From Dromiciops gliroides (taxonomy: Eukaryota; Chordata; Mammalia; Microbiotheria; Microbiotheriidae), in assembly GCF_019393635.1 (NCBI RefSeq), contig NC_057864.1:477542617-477606616 (forward strand): DNA of 64,000 bases, written 5' to 3'. Positions within the stretch are counted from its first letter, which is position 1. Every line of letters begins with the position of its first letter. Made by a program: the position numbers and the translations under genes. Shown piece after piece: positions 23,701-32,978 of this stretch. The notes below the pieces were generated by a model. It was not told where the DNA came from. It was given only the letters and a program-made list of their open reading frames with translations, and did no database searches.

Positions 23701-25939
23701 ATACTGATGGGCAAGGACCAGTGCATGGGAGAAAGAGAGAAGTTCTGAATTGGGAATCCTATGGGTTTAGGGGACAGATGTGGAAGAGAGTTGGAGAAGT
23801 TAGCCAGCCTTTTATCAGTAGGGCTAGGTGAGGCAGGGTCTTCTGTGACCCCTCCCACTCACCCTAAGGGGCCCCATTCCCCCACTTGACCTCTTCTTTT
23901 TCCCTTCCATCTCAAGGTTCCACCCGGAGGGAAGCTGTGGCCAGGATGGGGGAGGGGGGGGACCAGCTCGGTTACTATGGTAACCTTCCATCAGGACCCT
24001 CCCCCATCCCTGAGGGATGCCTGGAAAGTCCCCATGTGAGGTGTTCAGCTCTCTCAGTCTATCTGTCTGCCTCTGACGAGACTAACCTTTCCGCCTAACT
24101 TCCAGTTCTCTCTCTAGGAATTGGGATGGGGAGAGGGGAAGAAAACAAGCTCTAGTGTCCGGGGGTGTTCTCCCTTTCTTCCAAGCTCCACATATGCCAT
24201 GCCCCCTTTCCCAGTGTATTTCTCTTTAGGTCTATGCCAAGAGAAAAAATAGCGGGCGTGATCCTAGCCTGAGATAGATAGCCTAACCCTTTGGACATCG
24301 ATTCCTTTAAAACCCCTTGAAATGTCCCCCACCCCTGGAATGAGATAAAAAGGCTCAATGTCAGAGCCTGTCCTGAAATCAAAGAAATGCCAGTTATGAC
24401 TTGAGACCACCCCCCATCCCCAGAACTGACTGAGACTTGGGCCCCCTGTTGGTGTCTCTCCTGGATGAAGGACTCCCCAGCCCCTCTCCACCCCTCCAAG
24501 GCCGAGCCTCACTTTCTCTCTGTCCACCAAATACAAGGTGTGAAGACTGAGCATGGTGACTTCTTAACCAGACCCCAAGGCAATGTGATATAGCAGAAAG
24601 AATTCTGATTTTAGGGTCTAAGCCCCCAGGTTCACTTCCAGGCAATTCCAATTAGTCAATGAACCTTATTAGGTACCAACTATGTGCCAGGCACTGTGTT
24701 AAAAGCTAGTACCACTGTGCCCCCAAGCAACTTTGCCTCAGTTTCCTCATCTGAAAAATGAAGGGGTTGAACTAGCCGGCCTTTGAGATTCCATGCAACT
24801 CCCAAACTATGGTCCTATCTTTTCCCATTTGTGAGTGGGGAGAGGCACCAGCTCTGATCATTGGGCCATTACTGTCCCCTCCCCCGAATCAGACTGCCTC
24901 CCCCTCACTAACCCCCCCCCAGTATTTTCCTTCCCTGTATTAACTGGGGTGTCTGGGGTGCTACCTTCTAACCACTCATTTCTCCTATATTGATCACAGC
25001 TTCCTGGTTCTAGACTAATCTCTAAAAATCTGAGCACCTAAGAGAGGAAGTAGGGGAAGGGGGAGGGAGACTAGGTAACTACTTTTTTCTTAGGGATAGG
25101 GAAAATGGCCTCCAGAGTCATTTCCCCCAGATCTGAAGTGTGGAAGATATCCTGGTACAGTGCAAAGAGCTCTGGACCCAGATTCAAGAGCCCTGGGCTA
25201 GAACTCCATTGCTGAGCCCACTGTATGACCCTGGCCAAGTCACTTGCCCACTTGGGCCTCAATTTTCTCTTCTGGAAAACAAAAGCCAGGGAATGAAGGT
25301 ACCTTTGGGGCTTGGGCCACCAATTCCCTTCCCATGTTCTTTGAGCACCCACAAAATGAACCCAGATAACTGGGTGGTGCTCTGCTGAGCTTCCGGAGCA
25401 GACCTTTGGCTTTGGAATCAGTGGGCCTGACTTTGAATCCCAGTTTGGTGCGACCTCGACAAGTGACTTCACTTTTCCAAGGTCTCAGGTTCCTCATCTG
25501 TAAAATGGGTTGCTTAGATTCAATGACCTCCGTGGAGGACCTCTTTAGGGTCCTGTGGATCTTTTCCCTACTGGAAAATGGCATTCTCCCCCTCCCCGAC
25601 TTCTCTACTCAAGTGCTCAGGTATTTTCGGCCGAGTCGGCCCTTCTGGGTGGGCTGGTCATTGCTGCTGCTGCTGAGCCCGGTGTCCTTCCCTTCCCTCT
25701 GCAGTGCCCGGAAGCGCCCGATCCCCTACTACCGGCCCAGCCCTTCCTCCTCCTCCTCCTCCTCCAGCTCCTGGAGCAGCCACTCCTATAGCCGCAGCCG
25801 GAGTGGCAGCCACAGCCCGAACAGCTACAGCAGCCGCAGCGGGAGCCGAAGCCGAACTCGGAGCCCCTCCAGGACCCCCAGCCCCAGCCCCAGCCCCAGC
25901 TACAACAGCCGCAGCAGCTCGGAAAGCGGTGGCTTCTGA
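1229..25939 (+). CDS. SRRM3: SRRM3, serine/arginine repetitive matrix 3 (partial, eight 3'-terminal coding exons)
   Basis: SRRM3 is the paralogue of SRRM4/nSR100, a nuclear regulator that promotes inclusion of neuronal microexons. The coding parts join as 1229-1291, 1500-1535, 3963-4013, 4690-4794, 5489-5660, 20512-20975, 22858-22995 and 25705-25939. They form one open frame of 420 codons plus stop. The N-terminal exons, including the cwf21-type region, lie left of the window. Visible in order: a Lys/Arg-rich segment (SSSPLRKKKK), SR-rich blocks (RSHRHSS), a Gly/Ala tract followed by an Arg-rich segment, and the eMIC signature SYSPIRKRRRDSPSF then RKRPIPYYRPSPS shared with SRRM4. The C-terminus is rich in SR and SP dipeptides. 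Every junction has GT-AG borders and keeps frame. HSPB1 follows in the same orientation, as in human. Identification rests on recalled human SRRM3 and SRRM4 sequences and on synteny. Confidence 0.95.
1500..1535 (+). CDS. SRRM3: SRRM3 coding exon (36 nt)
   Basis: A very short exon bounded by AACAG and GTGAGC. With the split codon it reads RSDSGSRRKRRH, then AG of the next Arg. It is symmetric (phase 2 in, phase 2 out), so skipping it keeps the frame. It is too short to show as an ORF and was placed by frame, splice sites and similarity to SRRM3. Confidence 0.92.
1536..3962 (+). other. SRRM3: SRRM3 intron with LINE2 and CORE-SINE remnants
   Basis: Non-coding. It contains a MIR-type SINE (about 1975-2285) interrupted by a LINE2 3' end (about 2040-2145). 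An L2/CORE-type fragment lies at 2588-2760 and another MIR-type SINE at about 2790-3010. The rest is unique sequence in which no exon was recognised. Confidence 0.6.
3963..4013 (+). CDS. SRRM3: SRRM3 coding exon (51 nt)
   Basis: Acceptor TTTGTAG, donor GTAAGAG. It encodes RSRSPKSKRKEKNKERK and ends in a split AG codon. It matches the KCKRKEKNKEKK block of human SRRM3 as recalled. Symmetric phase-2 exon. Confidence 0.93.
4014..4689 (+). other. SRRM3: SRRM3 intron, 676 bp
   Basis: GC-rich unique intron sequence between two symmetric SR exons. No mobile element or alternative exon is recognisable. Confidence 0.6.
4690..4794 (+). CDS. SRRM3: SRRM3 coding exon (105 nt), SR-rich
   Basis: Acceptor CTTTTCCAG, donor GTAGGC. 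It encodes a Ser-rich block opening RPHSESPSRRSHRHSS and closing SSSKSPS, then a split AG codon. It aligns with the recalled human block RPHTESPGRRSHRHSS. Symmetric phase-2 exon of 35 codons. Confidence 0.93.
4795..5488 (+). other. SRRM3: SRRM3 intron, 694 bp
   Basis: Unique, moderately GC-rich sequence ending in the pyrimidine-rich acceptor CCTTGCTACAG. No repeat or RNA gene was recognised. Confidence 0.6.
5489..5660 (+). CDS. SRRM3: SRRM3 coding exon (172 nt), SR-rich
   Basis: Acceptor GCTACAG, donor GTATGT. It opens RLSPKPRDDGPKVSSQRSS and closes GSPLDTPLD on a whole codon, so the phase changes from 2 to 0. Many RS, SP and SG dipeptides match the recalled human segment RLSPKHRDEGRK...QRSSGSRS. 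The phase-0 end fits only the 20512 exon downstream. Confidence 0.93.
6740..6947 (+). repeat. 20-bp-period degenerate tandem array (locus A, + orientation)
   Basis: Successive units such as TTCATGCCCCAGCTCCAAGA and CTGAGTCCCCCTCAGCTGCA are 19-20 bp apart. They share the pattern CTGAG-YCC-C-TC--TGACA with the other arrays in this window. It lies in the SRRM3 long intron. Confidence 0.7.
11908..12110 (+). mobile_element. Older tRNA-type SINE (Mar1-like)
   Basis: Contains GGGTTCGAGTC (B box) and GGCTGTGTGACCCTGGACAA, and the family 3' part GAGGGAGTTTCCTGACCTC...ACCAATGAA. Diverged from the WSINE1 copies. Family naming is from memory. Confidence 0.65.
12141..12303 (-). mobile_element. WSINE1-type SINE, reverse
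   Basis: Reverse copy ending CACCTAGCTGCC. CATCCCAAGATTCTT lies on both sides, a 15-bp target-site duplication. Confidence 0.92.
13466..13550 (+). repeat. (TC)n microsatellite
   Basis: About 75 bp of nearly pure TC dinucleotides in the SRRM3 long intron, the start of a larger pyrimidine tract. Confidence 0.97.
13664..13926 (+). repeat. Polypyrimidine tract (TTCC/CTTC-rich)
   Basis: About 260 bp that is almost entirely C and T on the + strand, with CCTTCCTT-type runs. Mirror-rich homopyrimidine DNA of this length can form triplex structures; that consequence is inference. Confidence 0.93.
15298..15472 (+). mobile_element. hAT-like MITE fragment
   Basis: Opens AGGGCTTCTTAAACTTTTTC and shares GAGACCCC, TATATAAAATAGGTA-like and CACATTCAGTTAC segments with the copy at 51594-51758. 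The right terminal repeat is weaker here. Confidence 0.6.
20257..20336 (+). repeat. (GGAA)n purine tract
   Basis: Eighty bases of pure purine, mostly GGAA and GAAA units, about 175 bp upstream of the next SRRM3 exon. Confidence 0.97.
20429..20511 (+). promoter_or_regulatory. SRRM3: Extended polypyrimidine tract and 3' splice site of the 464-nt exon
   Basis: About 75 bases of almost unbroken pyrimidine lead to the acceptor CCCCTGTTCAG at 20511. This is far longer than a usual polypyrimidine tract and is complementary in kind to the purine run at 20257-20336. Confidence 0.8.
20512..20975 (+). CDS. SRRM3: SRRM3 coding exon (464 nt), Gly/Ala tract plus Arg-rich segment
   Basis: Starts in phase 0 (RPNSPEARAHTK) after CTGTTCAG and ends GKK with AA of the last Lys codon before donor GTGAGA. 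The flanks align with recalled human SRRM3: TTPPRGKEGRSPRS on the left and RRRSRSTTSAPRRKGRRRPR on the right. Between them codons 20665-20751 are 29 consecutive Gly or Ala residues made of GGAGCA/GGA repeats, where human SRRM3 has an Arg run. Shifted by one base, the same DNA reads as RSRSRSRS. CpG-rich. Phase 0 in, phase 2 out, so skipping it breaks the frame. Confidence 0.9.
20976..22857 (+). other. SRRM3: SRRM3 intron, 1.9 kb
   Basis: CpG-rich for the first about 150 bp. MIR-type SINE sequence (about 21140-21290) is interrupted by a reverse WSINE1 (21293-21445). Further MIR-like sequence lies at about 21600-21770 and 21855-21965. The rest is unique. Confidence 0.6.
21293..21445 (-). mobile_element. 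WSINE1-type SINE, reverse
   Basis: Reverse copy: (TATTT)n-like tail, GGTCACACAGATAGTAAGTG, then GCGCCACCTAGCTGCC. It is inserted beside older MIR-type sequence. Confidence 0.92.
22858..22995 (+). CDS. SRRM3: SRRM3 coding exon (138 nt), first half of the eMIC domain
   Basis: Acceptor GGTTTCAG, donor GTAGGG. It completes a Lys codon, reads KEKEGDNRMRHPEGE and ends SYSPIRKRRRDSPSF then MEPRRIT with a split codon. This is the conserved enhancer-of-microexons signature shared with SRRM4, needed for interaction with early spliceosome factors. Symmetric phase-2 exon, so skipping it would remove half of eMIC without a frameshift. Confidence 0.96.
23208..23543 (-). repeat. 20-bp-period degenerate tandem array (locus B, reverse orientation)
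   Basis: Reverse units such as TGTCAGGGATCGGGGTTCAT, TGTCAAGGATGGAAGCCCAG and TGTCAAGACTTAAGGCTCAG follow one another. Most units are exactly 20 bp. Confidence 0.75.
23545..23699 (+). mobile_element. WSINE1-type SINE
   Basis: GGGGGCAGCTAGGTGTTGCAG start and (AAAAC)n tail. ACTGATGGG flanks both ends as the target-site duplication. Inserted at the edge of the 20-bp array. Confidence 0.93.
23970..23985 (+). promoter_or_regulatory. RFX-type X-box in the last SRRM3 intron
   Basis: GGTTACTATGGTAACC: arms GGTTAC and GTAACC with a 4-bp spacer. It differs from the textbook X-box GTTRCCATGGYAAC at one position. Motif match only; binding is inferred. Confidence 0.5.
25705..25939 (+). CDS. SRRM3: SRRM3 last coding exon (eMIC end, SR/SP C-terminus)
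   Basis: Acceptor CTCTGCAG. Completing Ser, it reads SARKRPIPYYRPSPS, an eMIC segment near identical to SRRM4 as recalled. A run of Ser (TCC codons) follows, then YSRSRSGS-type repeats and four PS repeats from CCCAGC. The protein ends SSSESGGF with TGA at 25937-25939. Confidence 0.96.
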
Positions 25940-27591
25940 ACCCCAGAGAGATCCGTGCTCCCTTTCCCTTGGATGCCTGCTCCTTCCTGCCCCCACCCCA
26001 ACCCCTGGCCCAAGGGACCCAGCTTGGTCGGGCTCAGAGGACCAGGAGGCAGGACAGAGCCAGGGGGCAGGGGCAGGCGGAGCCATTCTCTCCTGTGGGG
26101 TGCAGGAGACATTCCCCTCCATACCCACTCATTCCCTCACCATTCATATTTCTTCATATTCCACAGGGTGGACCCAAGTATTTGGGCAGCCCAGGCCAAA
26201 GGCCCTGCTAGGCCAAACTCACCCATTCCATCTGTTGCTGTCACCCTCCAAACCAGCACCAGGGAGACCCCCTACCTCCAGTTTGGGGGCAAAGAGAAGA
26301 CCAAGAGGTGGATGGAGACTCTTGACCTCTGGATTGGCCCCAGGGCAGGGAGTGTCCAAGGAGACCTAAGCCTGACTGGGGAAGAAAGATTCTCTCCCAT
26401 CCTCTCACCCCTTTTCCTCTGACCCTGTTGTACAAGTCTGGGTTGGCAACAGGGGAACTCTGTCCTCACGGGAATGGGGCTGGTGCACCCCAGAACCCCA
26501 GAGACCTCTGCCCAATTTGGGCACAGGGCCTGATGACAAAGATCGGGATCTTACTGCTTCCAGAAGGTGCCCTCTCCATTCCTTGGGGTGGGGCACTGCC
26601 CCTCAGAGCACCAAGAGCCACTGAACACAGGACGTGCTCAATCGCTGCCCCCCAACCCAACTTTGCCCTGAGCCCCCCACCCCACAGGAAAGGGGGCATG
26701 GGAATCACTTCCTGGGGAGCTGACACAAGGAGATGAAACCCCTCCCTGCCCCCAGAATGTATCCCTAGCCCCCTTCCCCTTCCTGTTTGGTCGGTAGAAG
26801 ACGTGAGGCCTGGTAACTTTCCAAGGCTCCCTTCATGTCTGCCTCCCTCTCTCAGCCTTCCCTTTCTTTCCTTTGACCTTCTCTTGAGGGAATTCAATGC
26901 TTGATGTACAGGAAGAGAGCATCTGGCTTCAATTCCCATTAGAAACAACTGGGAGGAAAGGTCCAATGATACAGTGAATGGGACCTAGATTAAACAGGAG
27001 AGACTCCCTGACCATTGAGCCATGGGGCCATTAATGGAGTGATCGATCCCAAGGTGATCTCTAGAGACTCCAAGGAAGGAAAGAGATGAGGCTCTTGTCC
27101 TAAGGTGGCACATCCCCAGAGGCAAAGGGATGGAGTAGTGACCTCCCCATCACTGAGAAATAGAGATGAATATGTGGGGTTGGGGAGAGGTACGTGTGAT
27201 CACAGCAGTCTGACTGTTGGACTCAGGAAGGAAATCTCACCCAAAATGTTCTTTCTCCCCTCCCCAGGACTAATACCCCCCTGCCATTAGGTATTTCATC
27301 TGGGTTGTGGCTCCATCTTCTAAGCCTTCAGTGTGGCCCTCCCCTAAGGTAAACAACCCTTTCCCACATACACACATTGCTTTCATCTGTCAGGCCCTGG
27401 GGTCTACAGCTCTGGGCCTGAGAAGTGACTCAAATTCCAATGAGACTTATGGAGGCAGGCACTTGAAGGGGTCTAATTAACCCTCAAAGTTGGGCTCAGA
27501 GGGATTGTGAATTCCAGGGCCAGTATTACACTAATGGTAGAAGAAGTGAGCAACACTCCCCTCCCCAAAGGACCTAGGCTGCTACGTAATG

Positions 27592-27628
27592 TATTTATTA
27601 ATTTATTTATTTGTGTCTTATTTATTCT
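27592..27628 (+). promoter_or_regulatory. SRRM3: AU-rich element in the SRRM3 3'UTR
   Basis: Overlapping ATTTA pentamers, including the nonamer TTATTTATT (27603-27611) and a further TTATTTATT (27619-27627). Elements of this class bind TTP, HuR and ELAVL proteins and control mRNA stability; neuronal ELAVL control would suit a neuronal gene. Confidence 0.7.
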
Positions 27629-28141
27629 CCCCCCAGGTCAGTACCTATCCCCACCACACACACCCTATCCACCTTTCCAGGCCAGGTGTCCAGGGTCTCT
27701 AACCCTTGCTGCTCCTTCCTGGGGGAAGAGGAGAGGCTCTCTTCCTCACCACCCCTGCCCCAGGCACACATCGAACTGGCCAATTCTCATGAAGGTAGGG
27801 CCCCAGGGATCCCACCTCGCCTTGTTCCTTCTCAATTCTCCCAGCACCCCCTCATCCCTTCTGATCCCCACCCAAACCCAGGAGCTGTGCATCAGGGATA
27901 TCACCAAGTCTTCCTCAGTCCAGTCAGTGTCCATCTGGGGGGAGGCAGAGGAGGAGTAACCTGACCCACAGTATGGAGAATAAGCCCGTGCCTGCCCTGT
28001 TCCCTCAGGTAGGCCAGGATGCTCCTCTGCCTCAAGCAGCTTTGAGGTGCCACCGATGCAGCCTGGTTTCTCCCCTCATTTTTCTTTTATTTCTTTCTGA
28101 TCCTGAGTCGAGGTGTAGTTTCCTTGAGATGGTTGGAATAC

Positions 28142-28147
28142 AATAAA
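28142..28147 (+). terminator. SRRM3: Poly(A) signal of SRRM3
   Basis: Canonical AATAAA about 2.2 kb past the SRRM3 stop, with U- and GU-containing sequence around it. Repeats resume beyond this point. Confidence 0.75.
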
Positions 28148-28989
28148 ACACAAAGTATACACTGTCCCAGTCACATGGGGCTGAGCGTTCAGTTGTTCCC
28201 CCATATGTGGGGACTGGCTTTTATTTTGAAGGGGGGAGATTAGTTTTTAGCCACTTCATTATAGAAGATCAGTTCCAGAAGGAACATTAGGGATCATTTA
28301 ATCAGCAAGCATTCATGTTCCAGCTATGGGCCCAACACAGTGCTAGGCACTAGGGACACAAAAAAATGTTTAAAAAACCCCACAGACTCTTGGGGAGCTT
28401 ACGTTCTAGGATGTGTGTGGAGGTGGGAGGGAGAAAACAAGTGCATATAGAAGTGTATACAGAACAAACATAAAGGGAATACATACAGACAAATGCTAGG
28501 TGGTGTGGGGCAGGGGACTCTAGCAGTTGGGAAAAGCAGGAAAGGCTTCACGGAGAAGATTATGCTCGAACTAAGTCTTGAAGGAAGAGAAGATTTCTAT
28601 GGAGTAGAGCTGAGAAGAGTCCCTGAAGACACAACCAGAGGAGAATACTGAGGCCCAGACAGGGGAACTCATTTGACCAGGATAAAGTCACAGAGACCCC
28701 TACCTACCTTCCCTTCCTGTGCCCTCCCCTCCCCATCTCCCTTTGAGCATCCTTTAACATGTCTGCTACCTCTCTCCCATGCCCTGCCCTCACCTATCTA
28801 GATAAAAGAGTCTGATCATTTCATTCACTCTGAAGTATGAGATTGTGGGATCGAGAGAAGGTAATGTTGAATCCAAAGGAATGAATTCCTAATAGTAGAA
28901 TCTGGCAGTGAGAGAAATCTCTGATTGGAGGGAGCAGCTCCATAGGGCTTGCCCTGTTCTCTTCCATTTCAATCCAATTCGACAAACGT

Positions 28990-29250
28990 TTATTAAACAC
29001 CTACTATATAAAAGGAAGTGTGGCCCAATGGAGAGAGAGAACTGGCCTTGGAGTCAGGAAGACCTGGGTTCAAACCCTCCCCCCACTTCTGACATATTGG
29101 CTGCATGACCCTGGCCAAATCATTTAACCTGTTTCTGAGGTAGCTCTTTAAGATTATACTTTGCAGAGGAAAGGATTTCCCTCCCTGGGATTTCCCCACC
29201 TTCAAGAAATCACAGACTGGGGGGGGGGTAACCCCAACAGTTCCTGCCCT
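28990..29250 (+). mobile_element. Older tRNA-type SINE (Mar1-like)
   Basis: GAGAACTGGCCTTGGAGTC, GGGTTCAAACC (B box) and CATGACCCTGGCCAAATC, then the family tail with TTGCAGAGGAAAGG and a GGGATTTCCCC block. Confidence 0.65.
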
Positions 29251-30394
29251 CAAGAAGTTTATGCAGACAGTATTCTACTGAAGGGACAAGTATTGACTGA
29301 GCATTAGCCATCACTATGAACAGATCAGTAATTACAATTTCAGAATTGAGAGGGCACTTAGAGATGTAGGAATCTGGAAAGGTCTCATGGGGGAAGGGGA
29401 CAAGTGCATGGTCCCCAGGAAACTAGTTCAGGCATCCACACCTAGACAACAAGGTGGAGGTTAGGTGAGGAGGAGAATTCCCTAGGGAAGGGGAGGAATT
29501 CTTGGAAGACACTGGCTCCTTGGCCCCTTGGGAATACAATGATCTGATGTCTGTCTTAACCACACCTGGAGACTGTGTCCAGGGAATAGGAAAGGGGGAC
29601 ACCTTGTGTCTGGGGTCAAGGTGGTGGTTAGGTTTTTATTGGGCTTTTTGAGTCTCCTATAGCTTAATGAAGAAGAGTGGTCTGAAATGTCCCCTTCCGG
29701 TAGGAATGGGGACAAGGAATCCCTACCCCCTTCTCCAAACAAAGATTCAAGGCAGCTTCCCCCTTCCCTTTCCTTGTTCTCTGAGAGAGCAATCCAGCCC
29801 TCCAGAACACAGCAGCCCCACTTCCCCACTTTCTTATACTGCCTCACATACACCAGTTTCCTCCTCTCCTTTTCCCATCTCCCCACTGTAGTCAAGGACT
29901 GCATCCACCATTGCTAGGCAACAGGACGCTGGGCATTGTTACCTACCTGACTTCTTGGGCTGGACAGTTGCTCCAGGTGCAGCAGTGAGAGTGGTGGAAG
30001 CCCAGGCCAGGCTGAAGGTGGGGAGGGCTGAGAAACACAGATTACCTTCTTGGGTCAGGGCTTCCATAGTCGATGCAGGCAGATTGTCGCCCAGAGGGAG
30101 AACAATGAACGGGAAAAGGCTGACGATGCCGAGTTCTAACGGGAGGAGGCAGCAAGGACTTCAGGTGCTGACTTGGGATTCGGCTGGTTTAAGTCAGAGC
30201 AGTGCTGAGGGTGCGTGCACAGCTTCAGTGGCTTCAACATCAAAGTACATTTAAGAGCCGAGAGATGCCCAGGGGTCAGAGACTGGAAACGAGAGTGAGG
30301 GTTTCTTCTGTTCCCTCAACGCCTTCAAATAAAGGAGTATGACATTTGTCAAGTCTCTGAGGCAAATTAAATATACAGACTTGGGGGGGGGTGT

Positions 30395-30790
30395 CAGTGT
30401 AAGGGGAAGGGGCTCCCTGCCGGTCATGGAAACCAGGAATCAGTACTGGGGGAGGGGGGAGCTCAGTGTCAGGAATCTTCAAACAATATCAGTGTGGGGG
30501 CAGCTAGGTGGCGCAGTGGATAAAGCACCGGCCCTGGATTCAGGAGGAACTGGGTTCAAATCCGACCTTAGACCCTTGACACTTACTAGTCCTGTGACCC
30601 TGGGCAAATCACTTAACCCTCATTGCCCCCCCAAATAAAAACAATATCAGGGTGCCCCTTGCTAGGGATGACGTCTCGAGATCTGGGCTAAGAGAACCAT
30701 GTCTGGGATGGGGAATCGATGTCAGGAATTGGGGCTCGGTGTCAGGGATGGAGGACTCATTTCAGGGGAAGGAGGTTCGGTCGTGTGTAG
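30395..30790 (-). repeat. 20-bp-period degenerate tandem array (locus C, reverse orientation)
   Basis: Units such as TGTCAGGAATTGGGGCTCGG and TGTCAGGGATGGAGGACTCA on the + strand. Split by a WSINE1 at 30496-30635. Confidence 0.7.
30496..30635 (+). mobile_element. WSINE1-type SINE
   Basis: GGGGGCAGCTAGGTGGCGCAG start and a short A-rich tail. AACAATATCAG occurs on both sides as the target-site duplication, inside the 20-bp array. Confidence 0.93.
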
Positions 30791-32350
30791 TCTAATGGAA
30801 AAGTCTAATGAATGCTGCGTTGTAGACGGCTGCGCTGTCTAGCCTTAGTCAGACCTCGGTTCGACTTTTATTTTTTCCTTGTATCCCCATAATAAATGCA
30901 TATCGATCGATTAGCGAATGGAGGACTGGATGTCTCCCCTCTGCCTTTCATCTTCAAAGGCTAGGGGAGGGGAGGCTCTGCCCTCTGGCTGGGCAAGATC
31001 CAGCCCTCTCAGGGTCTTCCTTAGTAGCTACAGTTGTCGGCCCCACTCTTCCCCATTTTGCCCTACCCCCTCCTTTAATATTTGATGCTACGTGAGTCAG
31101 CAGATGGGGGGCGGGGGGGGGGAGCGCATGGGGAGGGGAGAGGAACCAGGAGACGGAACCATCCAATAACAAAGCTGGAAAGAGGCCTTAAAGCTCATCT
31201 CATCCAATCTCGTTTTCCAGATGGGGAAACTGACTCCGGGTTGGGGCCACGCCCGGTGGTCGCCTACCTCCCAGTCTTCTGTCTGTTCCCTTGCACTAGG
31301 TAGTGTGGTGGGGTGGAGGCTACTCCGATTCACACACTCCAGCAAACCTATCCCCGTGATGCTCCCCAGAGGCAGAAACGGGGTAGAGCTTGGTCCAGCA
31401 GATGCTATTTTTCTGAGAGGAGAATCCTTTTCCTTGGGTCAGGGGAGGGACAGAGACGCAGAAGAGTTTTCTCGAAGCCGGCCCTCGGGAAATTGCCCCG
31501 CCCCGCCAACCGCTCGGGTGCCAGTCTCCCCGCTTGGTGCTTTGGCGTCTGGGAAGTCCAGCGTCCCGCTGCCTCCCCCCCCGGGAGTTGCCTCTCAGAT
31601 CTGCCTCAGACCTGCAGCAGGGACCCTGCTGGAGCTGGAGATGTAGAGGAGCGGACGTCCTCCTTGGATGGATTCGTGCCCCACCCTCCTGGGCTCTTCC
31701 TCCGGGCCATACGCCATCTCCCCCCAGCCTCTGTAAATCCCCCGCAAGTGGACCTCTCGTGCTTGCTCTGGAGGGCAGGGTGCCAGGGCGGCCCTGAGGT
31801 TGTCACAGGGCCCTAGGATCTCGGACCTAAAACTGGAAGCACCTCAACTTACAGACGAGGAAAGGAGCCCTGGAAGGCTTCTTGGTAGCCCCTGCTCCAG
31901 ACTCAGCCCACTGCCCTTCCTGGGTCTAACGTCCCCTGACCATGGCCTTGGCGACGCTTCGCACATAGAAGTTGTCATTGGGATTTGGGTCACCTAATAC
32001 TCATGAGATTGGAGGAGGGGCCACAATACGGCCATCGGATAAAGAAGTCTGAGCCTGCAGGAGGGGGCGCGGAGGGGCTCTTGGAGACCGGCAAAGCGCT
32101 TTCTCCTAAACTCTCCGTGATCATCAGAGACAGTTTGAAATGTCCTCCTCCCCGAACTCACACACTCTCTACATAGGCCAGGATGGCAGCCCCCTCCCCA
32201 CTGCCCTCCCCAGTCCAGTAGTAAGTGGCTCGTCTAAGGAAATCCTTCAGAGCCGGGCTACCTTTTTCTCAAAAACAAAACAAAATGCTGTTTAACCCAC
32301 AGGGGTTGTATGTTTGTTTTTTAAGCTCTCTTCCTCTTTGGAAGTATTAG

Positions 32351-32504
32351 CTTCCGGGCAGCTGGTGGCGCAGTGGATAGAGCACCGGCCCTGGAGTCAG
32401 GAGGACCTGAGTTCAAATCCGTCCTCAGACACTTAACACTTACTAGCTGTGTGACCCTGGGCAAGTCACTTAACCCCAATTGCCTCACTTAAAAAAAAAA
32501 AAAA
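32351..32504 (+). mobile_element. WSINE1-type SINE
   Basis: Perfect 10-bp target-site duplication GAAGTATTAG at 32341-32350 and 32505-32514. The body is close to the family consensus with a pure A tail, so the copy is young. Confidence 0.95.
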
Positions 32505-32831
32505 GAAGTATTAGGTTCAGAAAACTTGAGTCCCAAAGGACCACGGAGGCCACGTAGTACAACCCCAGCATTTTACAGATGAGGAAACTGAGGCCCGACC
32601 AGGGAATTTATGTGCCTAAGATCACATAGGGAAAGGGTCAGAGGTGGAACTGGAACCCAGGTTTCCAAAGCCAGTGCTTCTCCTCTGCTCCACACTGCCT
32701 GCCTCTACAAGAGCAGAATGGCCCAGCCAAATCAAGGGATCTTAGAGATCATTTAGTCCAATCTCCTCAATTTACATAAAGGTAGCTTGGTGCTGGGGAA
32801 AGGTCTGTGAATTTGGAAGAAAGAGCATTGA

Positions 32832-32978
32832 GGGGCAGGTAGGTGGTGCAGTGGATAGAGCACCAGCCCTAGATTCAGGAGGACCTGAGTTCAAATCGGA
32901 CCTCAGACACTTGACACTTACTAGCTGTGTGACCCTGAGCAAGTCACTTAACACTCACTGCCCCACCAAAAAAAAAAA
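32832..32978 (+). mobile_element. WSINE1-type SINE
   Basis: GGGGCAGGTAGGTGGTGCAG start. Target-site duplication AGAGCATTGA. It interrupts a MIR-type SINE. Confidence 0.93.

Larger units (their letters stand above)
22996..25704 (+). other. SRRM3: SRRM3 last intron, 2.7 kb
   Basis: Contains a reverse-oriented 20-bp-period array (23208-23543), a WSINE1 (23545-23699), an RFX-type X-box (23970-23985), and L2 and MIR-type remnants at about 24590-24820, 25140-25280 and 25400-25530. It ends TTCCCTCTGCAG with a TGC just before the acceptor. Confidence 0.65.
25940..28165 (+). other. SRRM3: SRRM3 3' untranslated region
   Basis: From the stop codon to about 18 bases past the poly(A) signal at 28142. 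About 2.2 kb free of any SINE or LINE, unlike both flanks, which supports transcription and constraint. It carries an AU-rich element at 27592-27628. The mRNA end is inferred. Confidence 0.75.
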
